Shown here: piece by piece, positions 9,132 through 18,200 of the stretch
Layout: every line of letters begins with the position of its first letter
Position numbering within the stretch: position 1 is the stretch's first letter
NCBI GenBank assembly: GCA_023393115.1
Contig: JAEWMS010000036.1
Location: 1-59,415, forward strand
Direction: 5' to 3'
Length of the DNA stretch: 59,415 bases
DNA from: Bacillota bacterium
Lineage (GTDB): Bacteria > Bacillota > Clostridia > Acetivibrionales > DSM-1351
The notes under the pieces: generated by a model
What the model saw: the letters and a program-made list of their open reading frames with translations, nothing else
Told to the model about the DNA's origin: nothing
Database searches by the model: none
Translations under genes and position numbers: made by a program

Positions 9132-9160
9132 ACAGTATCATATTCGGGTATTGATCTCAA
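9132..9160 (-). promoter_or_regulatory. Candidate satD promoter
   Basis: Minus-strand -35 TTGAGA (9160-9155), 17-base spacer, weak -10 TACTGT (9137-9132). The poor -10 would fit a promoter needing activation from the adjacent sites. Low confidence without mapped starts. Confidence 0.35.
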
Positions 9161-9165
9161 CAGTT

Positions 9166-9243
9166 TTGATGCATTTATTAATGCATCAATTGGTTAATTG
9201 CATCTTCAAATGCATCAAATAGGTTATTGCATCTGTATATGCA
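9166..9243. promoter_or_regulatory. Three tandem operator-like sites upstream of satD
   Basis: Three copies of TGCAT-N6-ATGCA start at 9170, 9199 and 9228, an exact 29-base spacing. The first is extended to a 24-bp near-palindrome (TTGATGCAT...ATGCATCAA). They lie directly upstream of the putative -35 of satD and downstream of the leuA terminator, so they can only serve satD. Confidence 0.7.
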
Positions 9244-9281
9244 TTAAGCAAAGTACCTTGTGAAATATTCGTGAAGTAAAA

Positions 9282-9305
9282 AAGCAGCCCCGATAGGGGC
9301 TGCTT
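9282..9305 (-). terminator. Terminator of the ilv-leu operon
   Basis: Perfect 10-bp stem AAGCAGCCCC / GGGGCTGCTT with GATA loop, followed on the minus strand by a T-run. It is 15 bases after the leuA stop. Confidence 0.92.
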
Positions 9306-9319
9306 CAACTTAAGCGCCC

Positions 9320-10849
9320 CTAATGGTTAATTATTGCTGCTTCTCCGATTTCACTGATAGATCTGTTTATAGCACTGAGGTATGCCTTAACGCTGGCCTC
9401 AATAATGTCGGTACTGACACCCTTACCCATGTAAACAGAATCCTCGGTAGATATCTTGACAGTTACCTCACCAAGGGCATCCTTACCTTCAGTTACAGCT
9501 TTTATACTGTAATGCACCAACTCGGCACTGACTCCGGTTGCACGTTCGATGGCTTTAAAGGCAGCATCAACAGGACCATCTCCTGTGGCAGCTTCGGTTA
9601 TTATTTGATCTTCTCTTCTTATGCTCACAGTTGAGGTTGATATCATCTTATTACCGCTGTTGATCTGGAAGCTGTCGATAACAAAAATCTCAGGGACTGC
9701 GATATTTTCATCCACCAGTGCTTCAATATCCTTATCAGTTACGACTTTCTTTTTATCGGCCAGATCCTTGAACTTTTCAAAAGCAACCTTAATCTCCTCA
9801 GCCGTTAAAACATATCCCATTTCCTTCAACCGATCCTCAAAGGCATGATGTCCCGAAAGTTTTCCCAGAACCATCCTGTTTTTGCCCACGCCTACAGACT
9901 CTGGTGTCATTATCTCATATGTGGATTTTTCGGAAAGAACTCCATGCTGATGTATTCCTGACTCATGAGCAAAGGCATTAGCGCCTACAATTGCTTTATT
10001 AGGCTGCACACTCACACCTGTAAGGCTCGATACAAGTCTGCTGGTTCTGTATATTTGAGTCGTATCTATTTTATGTGTAATATCATAATAGTCTTTTCTT
10101 GTGTTTATGCCCATTATAATCTCTTCGACAGCGGCATTTCCGGCTCTTTCTCCGAGACCGTTAACGGTACACTCCACCTGTGCAGCTCCGTTTTCAATTG
10201 CTGCAAGTGAATTTGCAACAGCCAGACCCAGGTCATTATGGCAGTGTACGCTTATTTCGGCCTTATCAATGTTCGGAACATTATTACGTAAGGTACGTAT
10301 CAGTCTTCCAAATTCCACAGGAGTGGTATAGCCTACTGTGTCGGGTATATTTACCACCGTAGCTCCGGCAGCGATGACAGCTTCTACAATTCTAACAAGA
10401 AACTCTTCACGGGTTCTGCTGGCATCTTCGGCTGAAAATTCCACATCAGAGCAATAGCTTTTAGCTCTTTTAACCATGGCAACAGCACGTTCAAAAACTT
10501 CTTCCTCTGTCATCTTAAGCTTATATTTCATATGTATGTCTGATGTTGCAATAAATGTATGGATTCTGGGACTTTCAGCGTATTGTACAGCTTCCCATGC
10601 TCTGTCTATATCCTTTTCGGTAGCACGGCAGAGGCTGGCGATGGAAACGTCCCTTATATTTTTTGAAAGTGTCATTATTGATTCGAAATCACCTGGAGAA
10701 GCTATTGCAAAGCCTCCCTCTATAACGTCTACTCCCAGTCTCGCAAGTTGTTTTGCAATTTCCATTTTCTCCTGGAGATTCAGATTAACCCCCGGTGTCT
10801 GTTCTCCGTCTCTAAGTGTTGTATCGAATATCTTAATTCTTCTCGCCAT
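9320..10849 (-). CDS. leuA: 2-isopropylmalate synthase
   Basis: First committed enzyme of leucine synthesis: acetyl-CoA plus 2-oxoisovalerate to 2-isopropylmalate. 509 residues from ATG 10849. The barrel carries DTTLRDGEQTPG (9-20), the metal site SVHCHNDLG, and TVNGLGERAGN. A C-terminal LeuA dimer/allosteric domain (about 380-509) contains TGDGPVDAAFKA, the leucine-feedback domain. GGAAGGAGGTTAATTCT sets the start; the upstream ATG at 10897 is not preceded by an RBS. Last gene of ilvB-ilvN-ilvC-leuA, separated from ilvC by 350 bases that hold a long palindrome. leuBCD are not in the window. Confidence 0.96.
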   Translation of the reverse strand: MARRIKIFDTTLRDGEQTPGVNLNLQEKMEIAKQLARLGVDVIEGGFAIASPGDFESIMTLSKNIRDVSIASLCRATEKDIDRAWEAVQYAESPRIHTFIATSDIHMKYKLKMTEEEVFERAVAMVKRAKSYCSDVEFSAEDASRTREEFLVRIVEAVIAAGATVVNIPDTVGYTTPVEFGRLIRTLRNNVPNIDKAEISVHCHNDLGLAVANSLAAIENGAAQVECTVNGLGERAGNAAVEEIIMGINTRKDYYDITHKIDTTQIYRTSRLVSSLTGVSVQPNKAIVGANAFAHESGIHQHGVLSEKSTYEIMTPESVGVGKNRMVLGKLSGHHAFEDRLKEMGYVLTAEEIKVAFEKFKDLADKKKVVTDKDIEALVDENIAVPEIFVIDSFQINSGNKMISTSTVSIRREDQIITEAATGDGPVDAAFKAIERATGVSAELVHYSIKAVTEGKDALGEVTVKISTEDSVYMGKGVSTDIIEASVKAYLSAINRSISEIGEAAIINH

Positions 10850-10983
10850 AGAATTAACCTCCTTCCGAGGGCATAAAACCCTCATTCTAATATTCATAAA
10901 CGTCTAAATTAATTGAAATTTTTATTAGGACCGGATTAGCTGAAAAACAATTAACATTGTAAGAACTTTTTATGTAATATGAT

Positions 10984-11117
10984 TTATAGTACTTCCGTAC
11001 ATGCTTATGCCATGTGTTGCACACGAAATAATAACTTTGCCGTACCTATGAGCCGTCAAAGTTACTATTCCTAACCGTGCGGCCACATTGCCATAAGCAG
11101 TACTCGCGTACTTATAA
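10984..11117. repeat. Long imperfect palindrome between ilvC and leuA
   Basis: The outer arms pair over about 55 bases on each side: TTATA-GTAC..GTAC with GTAC..GTAC-TTATAA, then TGCTTATG/CATAAGCA, ATGTG/CACAT and CACG/CGTG. Inside is a second hairpin, TAACTTTG (11032-11039) with CAAAGTTA (11057-11064). It matches no riboswitch or T-box I know. It could be a structured mRNA spacer or a small palindromic mobile element. Confidence 0.7.
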
Positions 11118-11199
11118 ATAATGTCTAAAAAAATGTTTTTTGATAGCTAACCGGATATAATAAAAATTTGATGGGATTTTTCCACCTTTATATGTCTAA

Positions 11200-12195
11200 T
11201 TATTTCTTCAGCCAGCTCATCATCTTTCTGAGTTCTGCGCCTACTTTTTCTACCTGGTGTTCTGCTTCATTTCTTCTCATTGCAAGGAAGTTTGCTCTTC
11301 CTCCTGCGTTGTTTTCTGTAATCCAGTTGGAAGCAAATTTTCCATCTTGTATTTCCTTAAGTACTTTTTTCATTTCTTTTCTGGTTTCTTCTGTGATTAT
11401 TCTCTTACCTGTAACATAATCACCATACTCAGCTGTATCACTGATCGAGTATCTCATTTCGGCGAAGCCTCCCTGATTTATGAGGTCTACTATCAGTTTC
11501 ATCTCATGTACACACTCAAAGTATGCAATTTCAGGCTGGTAACCTGCATTTACCAGTGTTTCGAAGCCTGCCTTCATTAGTTCGGTAACACCGCCGCAGA
11601 GTACAGCCTGTTCGCCGAACAAATCAGTTTCAGTTTCTTCTCTGAAGGTAGTTTCAAGTATTCCTGCCCTTCCAGCTCCGATACCGGCAGCATAAGCAAG
11701 AGCGTAATCCTTTGCCTTACCTGATGCGTCCTGAGCTATAGCTATCAATGCAGGAACTCCTCTTCCCTCTTTGTACTGGCTTCTAACTGTGTGTCCAGGT
11801 CCCTTTGGAGCAGCCATTATAACGTCAACATCAGCTGGTGGCACAATCTGGTTATAGATTATGTTAAAGCCATGAGCAAACATAAGTATATTTCCTGCTT
11901 CCAGGTTTGGAGCAATACTTTCATCGTACATTGCCTTCTGTGACTGGTCAGGTGTTAGAATCATTATGATATCGGCCATTTTTGCTGCAACCGCTGTGTC
12001 ATAAACCTTTAACCCATCAGCCTCAACCTGTTTTCTTCTTGAGGAATTTGGAGTTAATCCTACTATTACATTAACACCGCTATCCTTAAGATTCTGTGCG
12101 TGTGCGTGCCCCTGACTTCCGTATCCTATTACCGCTACTGTTTTTCCTTCCAGTAACTTCAGATTACAATCACTATCGTAGTACATTTTTGCCAT
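11200..12195 (-). CDS. ilvC: Ketol-acid reductoisomerase
   Basis: Converts 2-acetolactate or 2-aceto-2-hydroxybutyrate to the dihydroxy acids of valine and isoleucine synthesis, using NAD(P)H and Mg2+. At 331 residues this is the short class I enzyme. The Rossmann motif is GYGSQGHAHAQN (24-35). The knotted C-terminal domain carries the metal-binding acidic residues in FREETETDLFGEQAVLCGG and YFECVHEMKLI. The cofactor loop GLTPNSSRRK has Ser and Arg residues, which suggests NADPH preference (inference). RBS CTAGGAGGTAAAATCAAA. Third gene of the operon. Confidence 0.97.
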   Translation of the reverse strand: MAKMYYDSDCNLKLLEGKTVAVIGYGSQGHAHAQNLKDSGVNVIVGLTPNSSRRKQVEADGLKVYDTAVAAKMADIIMILTPDQSQKAMYDESIAPNLEAGNILMFAHGFNIIYNQIVPPADVDVIMAAPKGPGHTVRSQYKEGRGVPALIAIAQDASGKAKDYALAYAAGIGAGRAGILETTFREETETDLFGEQAVLCGGVTELMKAGFETLVNAGYQPEIAYFECVHEMKLIVDLINQGGFAEMRYSISDTAEYGDYVTGKRIITEETRKEMKKVLKEIQDGKFASNWITENNAGGRANFLAMRRNEAEHQVEKVGAELRKMMSWLKK

Positions 12196-12315
12196 TTTGA
12201 TTTTACCTCCTAGATTTTTGATTACAATTTTATTTGCTTGTATTTATATTGAACCTCTATACCGGGGAATTGCACTTGGCTAAATTCATCCGTAACGGCA
12301 TATTGAGGAGTCTTA

Positions 12316-12825
12316 CTATTCTTCAGTGCCTCCAGCTTTTATATATTTATTTCCTCTCTCGATTGCGATAGTTCCCGTTCGGACTATTTCCTTTATTCCG
12401 AATTGCTTGAGCATATCCTCCAGTGCTTCGACCTTGTCGGTAGCTCCTGAAATTTCAACAGTTAAAGTGTTCTTCGAAACATCAACTATCTTTGCTCTGA
12501 ATATTTCAACTATTTGAATTATTTCCGATCTGGTAGCAGCCGTGGCATTAACTTTGATCAAAGCAAGTTCTCTGCTGACCGAATCGGAATTTTCAAGTGC
12601 TCTGATTTTTATAACATCTATAAGCTTGTTGAGCTGCTTACTGACCTGTTCAACAGTATATTCATCACCGTTTACTACAATTGTCATTCTGGAAACATCG
12701 GGGTTTTCTGTCACTCCAACCGCAAGGCTATCAATGTTGAAGCCTCTTCTGCTGAATAATCCGGCTACTCTGGACAAAACACCCGAGCGGTTTTCAACCA
12801 GAACCGATAGTGTATACTTTGCCAT
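12316..12825 (-). CDS. ilvN: Acetolactate synthase small (regulatory) subunit
   Basis: A 169-residue regulatory subunit that binds valine and activates the large subunit. The N-terminal ACT domain starts LSVLVENRSGVLSRVAGLFS (6-25) and a C-terminal ACT-like domain follows from about residue 82. It starts 72 bases after ilvB with GGAGGAAATCAT before ATG. The symbol could equally be ilvH, since the two names are used for the same family. Confidence 0.95.
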   Translation of the reverse strand: MAKYTLSVLVENRSGVLSRVAGLFSRRGFNIDSLAVGVTENPDVSRMTIVVNGDEYTVEQVSKQLNKLIDVIKIRALENSDSVSRELALIKVNATAATRSEIIQIVEIFRAKIVDVSKNTLTVEISGATDKVEALEDMLKQFGIKEIVRTGTIAIERGNKYIKAGGTEE

Positions 12826-12897
12826 ATGATTTCCTCCCTCGTCCTGTACTATAATAATCTGCTATTCGATAACTAACCGAAACCTATCGATTTCAGT

Positions 12898-14523
12898 TTA
12901 GATTGTTGACTCTTCAGGATCAATAACACATTCCAGCAGGTATGTGCCGTCATCTGCCAAAAATCTATCCAGGGCCGCACCAATCTGAGAATCGGCTGTT
13001 ATTCTTTCGGCCCGGAAGCCGTATGCTTCTGCCAGCTTCACAAAATCCGGATTGTCATTCATATAAACCTGTGAATATCTCTTGTTATACCTGGTTTTCT
13101 GTATTTCACGAACCATACCAAGCCTTGAATTATTTAAAATAAGTATTTTAATTCCTATGCCACACTGTTTTATTGTACCAAGTTCGGGCATTGACATTTG
13201 AAAACTGCCATCCCCTCCGACTACAACTACAGTACTGTCCGGGCTGCCTAGCTTTGCCCCTATTGCGGCCGGTAAGCCGTAACCCATTGTCCCAAGCCCT
13301 CCGGAGGTTATAAAGGCTCCGGGCCGCTTGGCGACGAAGCTGTTGGCAGCCCATATCTGATTCTGCCCTACTTCAGTTGCCATAATAGAAGTTTCATTAA
13401 GCCTTTTTGAAAGGAGGCTTATTACAAGTTTGGGATTTACGGTATTCCTGTCACTATATTGTTCCGTTTTAGCCTTTTCCTGTTTAATTCTTTTGATTTC
13501 CTTCACCCATTCGAAGGTGTCTCCCGGTTGAATGACACTGTCAAGCTCCTCCAAAATGAGTCCGGCGTCCCCAACTACCGGTATAGTGGTGCTTACATTT
13601 TTTCCTATCTCAGCAGGGTCAATATCTATATGAATAATTTTAGCGCGTTCTGCAATCTTCTCTGCTGTTCCCAGAGCACGGTCTCCTACTCGTGCACCTA
13701 TCAGAATAAGTAGATCAGTTCTGTTTACAGCGTAATTGGCTGCATAGACGCCATGGGACCCCAACATTCCAAGATTCAGAGGATGATCCCCCTCAATTGC
13801 ACCTATTCCCATTAATGTGGTTACAACAGGTATACCGCACTTTTCGGCAAAGGAGGTCATTACATCCGAAGCCTTTGCTGTTACAACGCCTCCGCCGGCA
13901 CAAATCACAGGGGCCTTTGCTTTGGATACTGCATCCGCGATTTTTTTGATCTGTTGAGGATGCCCCTTATAATTCGGTTTGTAGCCTTTTATTTCAACTG
14001 TTGACGGATAACTGAAGTTCAACTCCTGTGTTTGGATATCCACCGGTACATCTATGACTACCGGTCCGGATCTCCCTGTGGCTGCTATATGAAAAGCTTC
14101 TTTAATAATTCTGGGAAGCTCCTGAACATGCTTTACAAGGTAATTGTGCTTACAAAAAGGTGCTGTGGCACCGGTGGTATCGACTTCCTGAAAAACATCT
14201 CTTCCGATTAGTTCCAGAGACACCTGCCCTGTAATAGCAACCATAGGAATGGAATCCATATAGGCAGTTGCTATTCCTGTAATTAGATTTGTAGCTCCGG
14301 GCCCGGAGGTTGCAACACATACACCGGGTTTGCCTGTAACTCTTGCATATCCGCTGGCCGAATGAGCCGCACCCTGTTCATTTCTTGTCAGCACGTGTGT
14401 TATATTGGAATCCAGAAGAGCATCGTAAAATGGACAGATTGCTGCGCCCGGATATCCGAATATAGTTTTTATTCCTTCAAGTTCCAATGCCTTGACCATG
14501 GCTTGTGCACCTGTCATTTTCAT
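12898..14523 (-). CDS. ilvB: Acetolactate synthase large (catalytic) subunit
   Basis: Thiamine-diphosphate enzyme joining two pyruvates, or pyruvate and 2-oxobutyrate. 541 residues. The catalytic Glu is in TRNEQGAAHSASGYAR (about residue 49), the FAD-binding middle domain covers about 190-330, and the ThDP/Mg2+ motif VGGDGSFQMSMPEL is near residue 430. GGAGGG lies six bases before the ATG. First gene of ilvB-ilvN-ilvC-leuA, 120 bases after the T-box terminator. The citramalate route from cimA would supply the 2-oxobutyrate for its isoleucine branch. Confidence 0.97.
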   Translation of the reverse strand: MKMTGAQAMVKALELEGIKTIFGYPGAAICPFYDALLDSNITHVLTRNEQGAAHSASGYARVTGKPGVCVATSGPGATNLITGIATAYMDSIPMVAITGQVSLELIGRDVFQEVDTTGATAPFCKHNYLVKHVQELPRIIKEAFHIAATGRSGPVVIDVPVDIQTQELNFSYPSTVEIKGYKPNYKGHPQQIKKIADAVSKAKAPVICAGGGVVTAKASDVMTSFAEKCGIPVVTTLMGIGAIEGDHPLNLGMLGSHGVYAANYAVNRTDLLILIGARVGDRALGTAEKIAERAKIIHIDIDPAEIGKNVSTTIPVVGDAGLILEELDSVIQPGDTFEWVKEIKRIKQEKAKTEQYSDRNTVNPKLVISLLSKRLNETSIMATEVGQNQIWAANSFVAKRPGAFITSGGLGTMGYGLPAAIGAKLGSPDSTVVVVGGDGSFQMSMPELGTIKQCGIGIKILILNNSRLGMVREIQKTRYNKRYSQVYMNDNPDFVKLAEAYGFRAERITADSQIGAALDRFLADDGTYLLECVIDPEESTI

Positions 14524-14645
14524 AACCAGCCCTCCTCTAAAAGTTAGTATGTATTTCGTAATCTACGTGGATTTTTGTATCTGTTTTAAGCAATTTCTAA
14601 AGTATTCTATCAATTTTATAGATTAATCAGGTACGAATTGGGTAT

Positions 14646-14683
14646 AAAAAAACCCTCGACTCTGCGATATGCAGGGACGAGGG
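14646..14683 (-). terminator. T-box-controlled intrinsic terminator
   Basis: Minus-strand stem CCCTCG...CGAGGG with an inner CTGC/GCAG extension, followed by seven T. The T-box side competes for its 5' arm (ACGGAGG region). Confidence 0.9.
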
Positions 14684-14940
14684 ATAATTCCTCCGTGGTA
14701 CCACCCTGATTTAATGCATCCCGCTAATAAAGCAGCAGCATTCTCAGTGAGCAACCAGACGCGCGTCTGTGCTCGGGCTATATCGTCGCCACCGCTGCTA
14801 CCTACTTTGACAGAATCCTTTTGGCAGCAGTCCTCCGGAATGAGTTATACATGTATCTACCGTGTCAACTCGCACCCCCCGTTGACTCTCTGAAACGAAC
14901 TCAATACATCTTACTTCCTTCATCGATTAAATATCCGATT
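14646..14940 (-). promoter_or_regulatory. Leucine T-box leader of the ilv-leu operon
   Basis: The minus strand carries the T-box AGGGTGGTACCACGGAGG (14707-14690), whose bulge pairs with uncharged tRNA acceptor ends. Stem I contains GGAAGTAAG, AGAGAG and a specifier loop AACUCA. The specifier is CUC (14844-14842), that is Leu, followed by the usual A. A terminator follows. Uncharged tRNA-Leu should stabilise the antiterminator and switch on ilvB-ilvN-ilvC-leuA. Confidence 0.93.
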
Positions 14941-14995
14941 GTCTCAACACAGCTTATAATAACTTGAAAAAGCTGTAAATCCGAGATTTGAAATT

Positions 14996-15024
14996 ATTAT
15001 AGCATCTATTTTTTTAACCGTCAA
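14996..15024 (-). promoter_or_regulatory. Promoter of the ilv-leu T-box transcript
   Basis: Minus-strand -35 TTGACG (15024-15019), 17-base spacer, perfect -10 TATAAT (15001-14996). Transcription would start near 14989, about 60 bases before stem I. Confidence 0.85.
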
Positions 15025-15255
15025 CAACTGACCATTAATGTTTTCTGACCAGTTTGAAGCCGGTTTTTCATGTTTTATATTTTTATTAATATAAGTATGA
15101 TTATTAGTTACTACTTAATAAAAAATATGTCTTATATATGCCTTTGCCCAATTTTACACTAATAAATTTACTAAATATTACCGATATAAGTAAGGTAAAT
15201 AATAGCATTTTTACAATTTACAAAAGAGTAATTCTTAAAAGGAGATTAATACATA

Positions 15256-18200
15256 ATGAAACGAGTCATATCAATTCTTTTAGTTTTTCTTATTATACTC
15301 GCTAACACAGCTCTAGATGTTCAAAGTGTATTTGCCGCCCAATCTTCAGCCATAGATTCGGGTAATGTGATTATAACCAATAATACTACAGGGAAATCCG
15401 ATACTATTTATGTTTTCGGACTTGAGCCTGGTTCACTTGTCAAGGTATATACCTCCTCTACAGGAAGTAAAATACTTACCTACGGGACAGTGCCCAAAGG
15501 CAAATCCGAAATAAAATTTACTTTACCTCAAGTCGGTACAGGTGAAGGAAGCCTATATATATCGGTAATAGAAAAAGGCAGTACTGAAAGTTCAAGAACA
15601 AAGGTTGATTTTGATTCAGAGCCAATATCTAATCCTATTTCAGCTGATTCGGTGTCAATTACAAATAATGCACAGAAAGCTGATGTCATATATGTTTCAG
15701 GACTTAGCCCGAAAGATGTGGTTAAAGTCTACAGCGCAGCAGTGGGAGGAACGCTGTTAGGCAACAAAACTGTAGCCTCCTCAGGGTCCGATGTTACCAT
15801 AACCGTAAAACAGGTCGGAAGCGGTGCAGGAAGCGTACATATTTCAGTAACCAGCAAAGGCTACCTGGAAAGCAAAAGAATAGAGGTTCCATTTGATGCC
15901 GAGCCCCAATCAGCTCAGTTGGACCCTGATAACATAGTAATAAACAACAATGTTAGAAGTGCTGATACTATTTATATCCCCGGTCTCAGCGGTGGTGATA
16001 TAATAAAAGTATATAGTGAACAAGGTAAAGTTCTGGCAACCAAAGCAGTAGGTTCTACAGCCTACGATGCAACAATATCCGTACCTCAACTTGGCGTTGA
16101 GGCAGGCAATGTGTATATCACCGTCACAAGCAAGGATCTTGCTGAAAGTGCAGCAGTTCAGGTGGAATTTGAAGGCGAGCTTGCCTCTGATAAGCCTAAT
16201 TCAGGATTTATTACCGTTACAAACAATTCTGGCAAGGCAGATACAGTGTACGTTACCGGCTTGTCACCAAGCGATGTCGTTAAGGTATACAACAAGGAAG
16301 CCAAAGGAAGTCTACTTGGTTCGGCAACAGTTTCCTCGACAGGTAATGAAGCGACTGTGTCAATTCCTCAATTAGGCTCTGCTCCAGGTGCTGTTTATAT
16401 ATCTATAACCAATGCCGGACGAAATGAAAGCCAAAGGGTTAAAGTTGAGTATTTTTCAGAAGGTTCTTCAAGTGATCTAACCGGATCCAACATAACTGTA
16501 ACCAACAATGTAGGCAAAGCCGACACTGTATATGTCTCCGGCCTCACAGAAGGTGATACAGTCAAGGTATATAATAAAGAACAATCAGGTAATCTGCTGG
16601 GCAGTGCAACTGTTGCCAAGTCAGGAACAGATGTCACAATATCTATTTCCCAGTTGGGAATTAGCAGCGGATCAGTCTATGTCTCAGTTACTACCTCAGG
16701 GAAAATGGAGAGTTCCAGAGTTAAAGCAGACTATCCTGCAGAGTCAAAGTCCAGCACGCTTGATACTAATTCTGTAACAGTAGTCAACAATTCCGGAGCA
16801 GCAGACACCATATATGTCACCGGATTAACAGAAGGTACTTTGGTCAGGGTATACAGCTCGGCTACTTCAGGCTCTCTTCTGGGTTCTGCAACTGTAGCTA
16901 CCTCAAAAACTGATGCAACAGTGACCATAGCTCAGCTAGGAACTGGCGCAGGATCGGTTTATTTGACAATCACCCAGCCCGGTGCCCAGGAAAGCGGCAA
17001 GACTAAAATTGATTATAGTGCTGAAGGCACCTCCTCAGGGCCGAATATAAACAACATTTCAATATCAAACAATGTTGGAAAGGCAGATACTATTTATATA
17101 AGTAACCTTACACCTGGAGATATTGTAAGAATTTATAGTGCACCTGTACAGGGTAATATAATTGGAACCGCCACTGTGGCAAGCTCGGCAACCGATATTA
17201 CAGTAAACATCGCCCAGTTGGGTACCACCTCAGGCAGTATATATGTAACCATAACCAGCTCCGGTAAAGCTGAAAGTCCGAGAACGAAAGCTGAATATAA
17301 GGCTGAGAGTGTATATGACGGTGTAGATTCCTCCAATATCACTGTAACAAATAACGCTGGAAAGCCTGACACAGTTTACTTTACAAGTTTATCAGCAGGA
17401 GACATCGTTAAAGTATATGATTCACTGCAGGGAGGTACACTCCTTGGGTCAGCTACGGTAGCTGCCGGCTCCACCGATACTACCGTCAGTATTTCACAGT
17501 TGGGTAAGGGTTCCGGCAGTGTATATGTAACTGTATCAAGTACTGACAGATCCGAAAGTGAAAGAAAAGAGGTAAGCTATGAGGCCGAAGCAACGTCAGT
17601 TGAACTGAGTCCTTCCCAAATTGTGGTCACAAACAATATTGTCGGTACTCAGGATACCATTTATGTATCAGGTTTAAATCCCGACGATATTATCAAGGCT
17701 TACAGTGCTGAAAAACAGGGAGTTCTTCTTGGAAGCGCCACAGTTCCTTCAACAGGTGTGGATGCCACAATAGCTGTTACCCAGCTTGGTACTGCTAAAG
17801 GCTCGGTATATGTATCAGTTACAAACTCCGGTAAGCTTGAGAGCAAGAGAACCAAATCGGATTATTCTGATGAAGGAAAGTCAGAAGCACCCGATGATAA
17901 AAATATTACAATAAATAATAACTCTGGTTCTGCGGATACCGTTAAAGTAACCGGACTTACAGCTGGAGATGTGATCAGGGTTTACTCCTCTGAAACAGGA
18001 GGAAAGCTATTGGGTTCGGCAACCGTATCAACCTATAGTTCTGAAGCCACAGTATCAATAGATCAATTGGGCACCACAGCCGGTAAAGTATTTGTTACAG
18101 TTTCCGGTATAAACAAGACTGAAAGCAAGAGAATTTCTGCTGACTACGCTGCTGAGCCTGTTTCAGGCAAGCTGGACAGTACGAGGATTACCGTAATAAA

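Noticed and set aside
10850..10900. A leucine-rich leader peptide before leuA
   Set aside because: The upstream in-frame extension (from ATG 10897) has few Leu codons, no RBS, and simply runs into leuA.
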